Source: Oncomelania hupensis
Taxonomy: Eukaryota > Mollusca > Gastropoda > Littorinimorpha > Pomatiopsidae
Assembly (NCBI GenBank): GCA_036898135.1
Contig: CM072526.1
Location: 55,256,329-55,320,328 of the forward strand
Direction of reading: 5' to 3'
Length of the DNA: 64,000 bases
This document shows, piece after piece, positions 55,290 to 64,000 of the stretch. The notes under the pieces were generated by a model. The model saw only the letters and a program-made list of their open reading frames with translations. It made no database searches and was not told the origin of the DNA. Numbering within the stretch: the first letter of the stretch is position 1; each line of letters starts with the position of its first letter. The translations under genes and the position numbers were made by a program.

Positions 55290-57365
55290 TTTTTTGGTAT
55301 TTTTGGAATCAAGATTTTTGCAAATCTGTGTGAGATGAGTCCTAAATAGTCCAAAAATGACATAAAAAAATTATGTCCGTCCGCCATCAGCTGTCTGTGC
55401 AAAACTTACAAGTGGATTAATATCTCAGAAGCTATTTCAACTATCACAGCCTAACTTGGTAAGATGGTGTATATCCCTAAGACAGAGGTGCCTACCGTAC
55501 GCGCTGACGCGTATTTTTACGAATTTTCACCATAAAATACGACAATACGAGCAATTCCTTAAAAATACGCATTTTCGTGGTGTACCAAAAAAAAATTTTT
55601 TTTTTTCGCACTGATTTTATATATGTTCCGATCTATTTCCTTTACTTGCTGACCCTAGAGCGCATGCGCAAAAGTGAAATCTCGTGCGTGAGAGGTAGTG
55701 CGAGACTTTGTATCCGCTAAACATGGTGTCGCGAAAGCGTTTACACGAGAGTGACGATGAGAGCGAGTCTGAAGAAAAGCGGGATAAGGTTGCAAGTAAG
55801 CAAAAAGCGCGACAACATTTCTTACGCGAATACCGTGAACTTTTTTGAGGCATAATCGAATCTTCGAAAGGAGTTCATTATGCTCAATGCAACAAAAAAT
55901 TCAGCATTGCTCTGCATACGACATTCAGCGGCACTTAGATTAGGTATTACGGACGAACATTTTATTTTGGTTCAGGATGTTTTATTTTGTTTTTATTATA
56001 TAGTACAAACCTTTAGAAGGTTAACAAAAAATAAAATTATTAAAATCGGTCAATATTAAGGCACTCATTTAACTGTTCAAAGTGGATAACCCTCACATAA
56101 AAATAAAACGCGTTTTACCCAAAAGTAGCTCAGATGTTTAAGAGTAATACAAAGTTTATAAAAAGGCACTGTATTTACACAACAAAATGCAGAACACTCT
56201 AGTATGCTCAGAAAACAAAAAGTGTTGCCAGTTTCAGAAGAATATACAAAAATAATGATGCATTTATATATATTCATAATTCATATTAATTAATTGTTGG
56301 ACAATATTAAGATCTTTTGGGGGGGAGGGGGGAGGATTATGGAGCAAAATACAACACAAAAAATAATATATTAGTGTGCATTTGTGACCATAACTTGTTG
56401 AGTTCTATATTATTTTGTTTCACGAGGATTAAAATGGTGAGCTGGAATTGGTATGAATTGATGTTTTGTGAATGTGGCAGTTTTCATGATAATAATTCTT
56501 TGATCAAATGTTGCGAGTTGCGCGAAATCTGACATTACACAAAATACACATTTTTCATGCAGCCAGTACACAAATGGTCAGACTGGGGGAAGGCACCTCT
56601 GCTAAGACCTCATACATGATCAGTGAATGAATGGCTTTACTTCAAAATCAATGGGTTACCAATGTTAGTTAAAAAAAGAAAAAAAAATGTTCACAAAATT
56701 TCATTTTTTTTTCTAGGTTATTAATATTGAACTTATGATTCTTTGATGCATGATAGATATCTATGAGACACACACACTTTACAAATTTGATCAACCTCAC
56801 TCCAAGGTCAAGGTCACTGGAGCTGTCTAAAGTCGTTTGCATAGGTACTTTGAAGTGACCTTAACCCTAAACTATGGGAGATATAAAGTCCAAACGTGTT
56901 GTATTTAGAGATGATAGATTGATCTTTGATATTTGTTCCGTTTTTGCGTTGATCTTGAAAGTCAAGGTCATTTTAGGTCTTACAAAAACATACAAAAAAA
57001 GTTGGTCATCATACAGTGGAATGGCTATTTAACCCTTAGTATGCAACAACATTGGGTTATTTGATCAGACCTGTATGAGAGATCTTGAAAAAGTCAACCT
57101 TTCTTTTTTGTTTGAGGTGGGGAGGGGGAGGGGGGGGAGGAGGGCATAATACAACTTTTGCTGTATATTATTTCATAGTACATGAGTGTATTTAGAAATG
57201 GAGATCATCTAAAGGCCAAGAGCATAGAAAGATCAAAATCTGTATTACTTTGCATCCTAATGCCACGGTTTCATTTTATTTTTTCTGGGCTCATTTTCAT
57301 GTTAAATATTGCAAGTTTCATAAGGAGCATGTGAGTCATATGGGCTTTGCCCTTCTAGTTATCAC
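55290..57365 (+). repeat. Interspersed repeat, most complete copy
   Basis: It starts near atttttgcaaatctgtgtg and ends at gtgagtcatatgggctttgc. It lacks the Tigger and LINE insertions found in the 10690 copy, so it supplies their empty sites (near 56714 and 57050). Without the hAT element the copy is about 950 bp. No open frame or terminal repeat is recognised. Confidence 0.7.
55483..56601 (+). mobile_element. hAT-like element, sister of the 45738 copy
   Basis: Ends CAGAGGTGCCTACCG and GAAGGCACCTCTG are flanked by ctaaga at 55477-55482 and 56602-56607. A short frame (RKRLHESDDESESEEK) precedes a stop. It lacks the two SINEs of the other copy. Confidence 0.85.
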
Positions 57366-57721
57366 AATTTTTGTACACACACACACACACAAAAGGTGAT
57401 TTGCTTTGAGGGCATCTTGTTAAAACTGTTTTGATTGAATTTGATCGCATTTATGTAGATATTAATTGTTTTTAATTATCTCTTCTGTGTCGTGGAACAT
57501 TCTGCATCTCTAGCTTGGCTGGCTTCTGTTGAAGCTTTTTATGAAATACAGGGTTAGAAAATATTGTATTGTATAAGTGAAGCTCTTAATGAGATACAAG
57601 GAAAGGAAATATTGTATCTACATAATTGAAGTTTATGATGAAATGAAGGGATAGGAAATTGGATTTGGAAATTTGGATTTTGTCTACGTAATCCTTTTTA
57701 TATTATCTTATAAAAAAAAAA

Positions 57722-58365
57722 CAAAAAGCATGGATTGGAATGACAGAACTGGATGTGTAGACTTAATGACAGAACTGGATGTGTAGACTTTATGACAGAA
57801 CTGGATGTATAGACTTAATGACAGAACTGGATGTGTAGACTTAATGACAGAACTGGATGTATAGACTTAATGACAGAACTGGATGTATAGACTTAATGAC
57901 AGAACTGGATGTATAGACTTAATGACAGAACTGGATGTGTAGACTTAATGACAGAACTGGATGTGTAGACTTGATGACAGAACTGGATGTGTAGACTTGA
58001 TGACAGAACTGGATGTGTAGACTTGATGACAGAACTGGATGTGTAGACTTAATGACAGAACTGGATGTGTAGACTTGATGACAGAACTGGATGTGTAGAC
58101 TTAATGACAGAACTGGATGTGTAGACTTAATGACAGAACTGGATGTGTAGACTTAATGACAGAACTGGATGTGTAGACTTAATGACAGAACTGGATGTGT
58201 AGACTTAATGACAGAACTGGATGTGTAGACTTAATGACAGAACTGGATGTGTAGACTTGATGACAGAACTGGATGTGTAGACTTGATGACAGAACTGGAT
58301 GTGTAGACTTGATGACAGAACTGGATGTGTAGACTTGATGACAGAACTGGATGTGTAGACTTTTC
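57722..58365. repeat. 26-bp minisatellite, about 24 copies
   Basis: Units contain gacagaactggatgtgtag with actt-aat or actt-gat variants. The array ends about 12 bp before the acceptor (tgtgaggcag) of the 58377 exon. Confidence 0.95.
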
Positions 58366-58376
58366 CTGTGAGGCAG

Positions 58377-58543
58377 GAGTGTCCCAGTCCATGTTTGCGG
58401 AGAAGTCCAGCCCTAAGGAATGGGAGAAGAGAGGAGATGAGATCATGCAGAGGTCTCTGTACGATGTGGCCTCTAAATGTTATGCCATGGCCGGAGCTAC
58501 TCACAAACAGAACATCGCCATCGCCCATCAGAAAGCTCTGAAG
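58377..58543 (+). CDS. TRANK1-like exon: start of TPR-type region
   Basis: The acceptor is cctgtgaggcag and the donor is CTGAAG|GTAACC, phase 1 to 0. It reads GVSQSMFAEKSSPKEWEKRG, then QRSLYDVASKCYAMAGATHK. The pattern (KEWEKRGDE, YDVASKCYAMAGA, IAHQKAL) is a TPR-like helix pair. It is the last exon I could find; the C-terminus lies to the right of the window. Confidence 0.9.
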
Positions 58544-60146
58544 GTAACCATCAATTGTTGTTTGTTGCGGGAGCGGTGGGGTTGTGGGTGGAAGTTAGAT
58601 ACAGTGTACATGTGATGATATTCTGGGGAAGATACGTTTATCTTACTAGGGGGTAAGACTTATTGATAGAGGGGCGTTAGGCTACCACTATCGATCGTTC
58701 TTTTACCAGAATTCCAGAGCGGTGTGAAAGACAGATCACGGTGTGTTACACTCAATTCGATGTTGGTATTTTCTATCAGTAGTGGATTCAGCCCCAATGC
58801 TGAAGTACTGATGAGTGTAGCTCAGATTCGTTTATTCACGCAACCCGCTCAATCAGCATACAAGTCACAAAGTCGACGTATGAAGTTTTCCACTTTTATT
58901 CAGCACACATCAACAACTGCATACAATCGCTCAATCGCCTTTCCACTCTCAAATTTACTTTCCAACTCACTATCAACAACAACTATCCACAGCAACACAA
59001 CACAACTTTGAAACAGCGCGGCACTTAAATAGTCTCTTGATACTCCCGAACACCCTGGATCAATCTCGTATGACGCAATTTAACCAATCGCTTCTAACTT
59101 CGTCATTACTGTCTTACGTCATACATATTTCTTCTCCTTCCGGGAACGTCCTCGTACTTCGATATTTATCGGGAAGCTTCCATCGATAGTAAACACGCAA
59201 ATCCAGAAAATTCTCCAATAATATTGACCAACGAAAATTATCAACGTTATACAAAGCTTCCCCTAACCACAACGCAAACTCAAATCAAAGGTAAATAAAC
59301 TCCATTATTGAATACTTTGCAAAACGAAACGATTAGATCTATCGTGCGCGATTCAGACATACTATATGATTCGCGTTTCAACGTAACACGGTGCTTGGTC
59401 ACATAAAATTTATATTTGTTCTCGGGCTTTTTAGTATCATTTGGCTCAATTTGAGAAACGCTGATTACTAATCAAAAGACTAGATTATTATGTCTCAAGA
59501 GAAGAAAACTAATAGCTACACAACAATACAAATAGAATGACACCAGTCATATGTAGGTAATTTCTCGTTTTATATATTCAACCCAACTTTTACATGTACT
59601 TCATTAAACAGGTACATTAATAATTCTAAGAGTTCGATGTGCTGGGAAAGTTTGTCAGCAGGTCTTCTTCATCCTATGCTACGCAAGTCTACGATTTGAA
59701 TGTTCGTAGTTTAATAAATGATCTAGTGGTCGTCTAGGTTTTCTCGAGGGTAGAACTCAGTTTGCATTTGTGGGTGACTTAGCTCCGGCGCTTCGGTGCG
59801 TGATGGAGTCCTTCTGAGAAGTCTTGCCTCAGGTTGAGCGGGTGAGTCGTGTAGCTGCAAGGTTCGGACGTGGAGAGGTAGAATCTTGTTTGTTCTCCTT
59901 CTGTACCACGGGAGCAAGCGTCATGCGTTTGTCCCCACAAACCGTCCCAGAGCTGACCTGTAAAAGTCGGAGCTCTGGCTACAATATTCTCGTCAGATAT
60001 AAGTGTGCGGTCTCCTCTGCAATGTGTCCATAGCATCAGACACCTGCAAGGTTCCCATATGCACACTTCGATCCGAATCTTAAGGCTAAGATACATTAAT
60101 TCACATGCATACTGTCTCAGAAACAATAATTGGTTTCTGTAACTAT
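58544..60146. other. Intron sequence, nothing recognised
   Basis: This is about 1.6 kb without an exon, tandem repeat or element I can name. Together with 61994-62690 it may belong to one element interrupted by the hAT copy at 60147, but I could not find its ends. Confidence 0.4.
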
Positions 60147-61993
60147 CAGGGTTCGTACAGAGTCATGGAAGTCTGGAAAAGCTATGGAAAATAGAGAAAG
60201 TGATTTCCAGGGCTGGAAAAGCCATGGAAAAAAATTATTTGTCTAGATAGGTATGGAAAAGCCATGGAAAAAAAACACAAGGCAATCTTTCAGTTTGACA
60301 AGCATTTTTCTTCAAAAGAAAGAAAAATGAAAATACCGTTTATTTGAGATGTTCTCCCGGCGATGTTGCGATTGAAACCGAAAGTAGCAAATTAATTTTT
60401 CTTTAGCGCGGTTATTTCCCTTGCTTACTCTTGCGGGTTAAAGACACAATAAACCTACTTTTTTCTTTCTCATCCGGCCGATGCAGAACAGAAGGCGCCA
60501 AAAATGTGCAAGATTGTGTAGTATAACAATGGGGAAGTGTGTCTTCGCCCAGGCCTGGCTCTATAATAAAGCGTACAAGGCGTGGATTGCTCCGTCTTCA
60601 GATGGGAATAAACACAAAGCACGATGTTTGTTGTGCGAAAAATGCTTTGACATTGGAAACATGGGTGAAGCAGCTCTGAAAAGCCATGCAGCCGGGAGTA
60701 AACACATACAGCTTTTGAAGTCTGCAGACAGTACAACGCCATCAATGTCAATGACAGAGTTTTTTAAGCCAAGCAAATCATACATGCAAACAATGAAATA
60801 TATGGGACCCTGGTTTGGTTTGATAAACCAGCACTGGTTGGTTGTTTCAACAATCTAACACGACACTAAATTAAATGACTAATGTTGTGTCTGTCATCTG
60901 TGCTTAAAATTAAAGTATTGTTCGTTAATTAGAATAATAGTGTGCATGTTATGATTGTCAATAGTTGATGCAAAATACTAAATGGATACAAACAATACTT
61001 TTAAAAGAGCTTTCGCAGCCTTCATTTCAGTGGCATAAGTGGCACTGTTAAAAATTAAAATATTTTAGTACAACTACAAGACATTTGTGTTGTGTTCGAT
61101 TGTTGGAACAGCCAACAAGTGCTGTGATATCATATAGTAGATTGCTCTTTTTTCCGTTAGTTGACTGTGACTTATATACATCATATTGAGGGGTGGGGGG
61201 TGGGGAGGAGGCTTCAGTTTTATTTTATTAACCCATTTATGACCATAAAAACTCATGTTTTTCACATATAACATGTAAAATGGCGTGCAAATGAAGAAAG
61301 CAAAACAGAGTTTTGGATTTTAACATTTTTATTGATTTTATTTGAAATTTTCAAAATGTCCTTTTTAAAGGACACTGGGCTTGACAGACCCCGGTGTTTT
61401 TCCCAGTGCTTAGAGAGAGAAGAAAGAGACATTAGAGAAAAGAAAGTTAGTGTTAGATGAAATTGAAGAGCTGAAGTCAAAGAAGAAATTATTGGAACTG
61501 TGTGCAAAAGACCTGCTTAAATCTGCAAATGAGTTTGCAGATGAGATAGGGCAGAGCAGAGTGAGAGCCTATCACTTCTGTCCAAGGCCAATGCTTTGCG
61601 CAGGTCAGCGACAAAATAAGAGGCAGAAGCCATTACTCTAGAGTGCCAAATTGACCAGAAGCTCAAAGAAATAAAACAGTAATTGTGAATTGTGTGTTCA
61701 TTCTCAGGAAAGTTGAACTTAGTTAAACACATGAAAAAATGCAGGGCATATTTGTTTATTAAAATCATATGGACTGTCAGTATCACAGATCATGGGCTGT
61801 CTTGTATTTTGTAAATGTAAGTACACGTCTCACAATTCCTTTTTTTTATACCGGTGTTTTTATGTGTTAAGTATTCTATGTAGAATTGTTCGTTTCTTGT
61901 GTGTGTAAGATGGTCTTGAAAATGTTTAGGAAGCCTTGGAAAAAGTCTGGAAAAAGTATGGAATTTTGTTTTCCCAAACTTGTGGGAACCTTG
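60147..61993 (+). mobile_element. hAT-like element with finger and coiled-coil remnants
   Basis: Ends CAGGGTTCGTACAG and the complement of CAAGGTTCCCACAAG are flanked by aactat at 60141-60146 and 61994-61999. Both termini carry tatggaaaa/tctggaaaa-rich subterminal repeats. Two coding remnants lie inside, and no transposase core is seen. Confidence 0.85.
60531..60858 (+). pseudogene. BED-like zinc-finger N-terminus in hAT element
   Basis: From ATG at 60531 the frame reads MGKCVFAQAWLYNKAYKAWI, then KARCLLCEKCFDIGNMGEAA and LKSHAAGSKHIQL: CxxC followed by HxxxxxH, a BED-like finger. It then leads into SMTEFFKPSK and stops. Such fingers bind transposon ends. A second remnant at about 61440-61640 (LDEIEELKSKKKLLELCAKD) is a coiled coil typical of the C-terminal part of the same protein family. 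Confidence 0.65.
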
Positions 61994-62689
61994 AACTATA
62001 TATATCATGAACATATTATTAATACATGGCAATCAATATACTATAAACATATCAAAACTACTGGTGTTCTTACTTCTAGACTCTGGGATCCGTGAAACCA
62101 TCTTTTAGTCTCTAGCACTCTCTCGATGAGGTGGAGATAGGCGGACACTGCAGTTTGTTCCTTGGTTTGACCCTCGCGGCTTCGTAGTTAGTATTCGACT
62201 GACTAGCTAAGGTTGGGCCACCAAGGACATGCAGGGGTTCTGACCAATCGTTTAACTCTCATTTTAGTTAATCTCGCATATACGGGATTATTCGTTTTTA
62301 TTTGATTATTTCCCCCACCTGTCCTAATAATGGGACACGTGTGATTATGTCTTACTTGGAACATCAGTGACCGAGTGTAGGATAGATTCACTAGCGATAA
62401 GCGGTGCCTGGCTAGTTACCGGGGATGACGTCTTGGTCACTTTGGCTAAAGTAAGCTAACGGGGACAATGTTCTGGTCAGTTTGGCCAGTACGCTCATTA
62501 CAGTCATGGATCGCTAAGTCTGTTCGATTTTATCTGGAGAGGCTGGCGGCATGACTGTCTGAAGGAAGTTAATTTAACATGTGTGGGCTTCTTTTTAGAT
62601 AACTCGTGAATTTACATCAAGTTTTATTCGATGGTATCTATTTTGCGCTAAGCTAATTTATTACATTTTGTCGACACTATTTCTGCTGT

Positions 62690-63320
62690 TACAGTACACT
62701 TATATACCTGTAGAAATGCAGTGTACACTTAATACCCTTTAAGCATGCAGTGTACACTTAGATACCTGTAGATATGTAGTGTACACTTATATACCTGTAG
62801 ATGTGCAGTGAACATTTATATACCTGTAGATATGCAGTGTACACTTATATACCTGTAGACATGCATTGTACACTTATATACCTGTAAACATGCAGTGTAC
62901 ACTTATTTACATGTAGATAAGCAGTGTACACTTATATCCCTGTAGATGTGCAGTGTACACTTATATACCTGTAGATGTGCAGTGAACATTTATATACCTG
63001 TAGATATGCAATGTACACTTATATACCTGTAGAAATGCAGTGTACACTTATAAACCTATTGATATGCAGTGTACACTTATATACCTGTAGATATGCAGTG
63101 TTCACTTATATACCTGTAGGTATGCAGTGTACACTTATATACCTGTAGAAATGCAGTGTACACTTATATACCTGTAGACATGCAGTATACACTTATATAC
63201 CGTTTAAGCATGCAGTGTACACTTGTATACCTGTAGAAATGCAGTGTACACTTATATACCTGTACCTGTAGATATGCAGTGTACTCTTATATACCTGCAG
63301 AAATACATGTACATCTATTG
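62690..63320. repeat. 29-bp minisatellite, about 22 copies
   Basis: Units contain gtgtacacttatatacctg and tagatatgca with moderate divergence. Confidence 0.9.
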
Positions 63321-63377
63321 CAGTATACACTTATATACCCTGTATTATATTGGGCTGCTGCACAAAATCTTCATCTG

Positions 63378-63648
63378 TACACTACAGTTGATCTTTCCCA
63401 GACTTACACTACAGTTGATATTTCCCAGACTTACACTACAGTTGATCTTTCCCAGACTTACACTACAGTTGATATTTCCCAGACTTACACTACAGTTGAT
63501 CTTTCTCAGACTTACACTTCAGTTGATCTTTCCCAGACTTACACTTCAGTTGATATTTCCCAGACTTACACTACTGTTGATCTTTCCCAGACTTACACTA
63601 CAGTTGATCTTTCCCAGACTTACACTACAGTTGATCTTTCCCAGACCT
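63378..63648. repeat. 27-bp minisatellite, 10 copies
   Basis: Units contain tacactacagttgatcttt and cccagact, with gatctt/gatatt alternating. The length is a multiple of three, so frames stay open but are not genic. Confidence 0.95.
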
Positions 63649-63756
63649 TTTTAAAGGTTTCTGATCTGTTGGCTGACAGTTAAGTAGCAGTTGGTTTTCC
63701 TTTCACACTGTTGTTTTTGGTATTGAATGCTAATAATATAATGTATGGACATCAAC

Positions 63757-63862
63757 CACATTCGAGAATGGACTGGCTTGGACAGAGAAAGATGGAGTAC
63801 GCTGGTTAATCGATCATCCGTTGTGCCCCAACGACTTTTGAGTTATGAGATAGGATAGGATA
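63757..63862 (+). mobile_element. RTE-like LINE 3' end fragment
   Basis: cattcgagaatggactggc, then gatggagtacgctggttaat and gataggataggatag match the 3' end of the LINE copies at 22030-22174 and, reversed, 28724. It is a 100-bp truncated insertion. Confidence 0.8.
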
Positions 63863-63879
63863 GACATCTACCATAGTGG

Positions 63880-63953
63880 GGCCGGGTAGCTCAGTTGGTA
63901 AGAGCGTCTTGCTAGTAACCGAAAGGTCGCTGGTTCGAATCCCGGATTGGTCA
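63880..63953 (+). tRNA. tRNA-like sequence (Thr-AGT type), pseudogene or SINE head
   Basis: D arm gctc/gagc, anticodon loop ctagtaa (anticodon AGT, Thr) and T loop ttcgaat are in place, with good A and B boxes. The acceptor stem pairs with several G-U pairs, but the anticodon stem (tcttg/ccgaa) and T stem (gctgg/cccgg) carry mismatches. A functional tRNA is therefore unlikely; a SINE head is more plausible. The window ends 47 bp later. Confidence 0.5.
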
Positions 63954-64000
63954 ACGTGTGATCATATTATTTTCCCCTTTACCAACAACTGGCCCGCTGG

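Larger units (their letters stand above)
1164..58543 (+). other. TRANK1-like: TRANK1-like gene, internal part (25 exons in window)
   Basis: Chained exons encode ankyrin repeats followed by a superfamily-1 UvrD-like helicase core and the start of a TPR-type region, which is the architecture of TRANK1 (lupus brain antigen 1) proteins. Motif I (GRSGTGKT) is at 30255-30278, motif II (DETQ) at 48700-48711, motif III (GDTAQS) follows in the same exon, NYRS is in the 49308 exon, EAKGLEFDDV in the 53614 exon and YTAVTRAR in the 54543 exon. Exon phases match across all junctions from 1465 onward. The 5' and 3' ends lie outside the window. The biochemical role of TRANK1 proteins is poorly known, so ATPase/helicase activity is inferred from motifs only. 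Confidence 0.85.

Noticed and set aside
60481..60858. Independent host zinc-finger gene
   Set aside because: It sits inside an element with inverted ends and a 6-bp duplication and stops early, so it is a transposon remnant.
63880..63953. Functional tRNA-Thr gene
   Set aside because: Mismatches in anticodon and T stems make a functional tRNA doubtful; reported only as tRNA-like.

Overview
This is an intron-rich, repeat-rich animal nuclear window. I read it as a lophotrochozoan, most likely a mollusc, because of its mix of I/Nimb-type and RTE-like LINEs, tRNA- and 5S-derived SINEs, short-TSD hAT elements and very abundant minisatellites. The taxonomic call is inference; no species marker is visible.

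One host gene fills the window on the + strand. I could chain 25 coding exons from about 1.16 kb to 58.54 kb. They encode roughly 1,400 residues of a TRANK1-like protein (tetratricopeptide and ankyrin repeat containing 1): ankyrin repeats, a helical/acidic middle part, then a complete superfamily-1 UvrD-like helicase motif set (GRSGTGKT, DETQ, GDTAQS, NYRS, EAKGLEFDDV, YTAVTRAR) and the start of the TPR-type C-terminal region. Both gene ends lie outside the window. Splice phases agree at every junction except the first (1290/1465). One expected exon, for helicase motif Ia, is visible only as a degraded-looking match near 37.31 kb.

The introns hold nested mobile elements. The deepest nest is at 10.69-22.51 kb: an unclassified interspersed repeat contains a hAT element, a Tigger-like element and an RTE-like LINE. 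That LINE is split by a 6.9-kb I/Nimb-type LINE with a 12-bp target duplication, and the Nimb element ends in three tandem copies of its own 3' end. Other insertions include a piggyBac-like element, seven hAT-like elements with 6-7 bp duplications, a near-perfect foldback element, SINEs caught inside a hAT copy, and several LINE fragments.

The most striking feature is that most introns carry a minisatellite, and many arrays are built from the adjacent splice junction. The donor or acceptor with its flanking exon bases is copied from 2 to about 50 times (near 10.3, 22.8, 25.2, 25.6, 28.3, 31.2, 39.1, 48.9 and 49.6 kb). This multiplies apparent splice sites next to the real exons.
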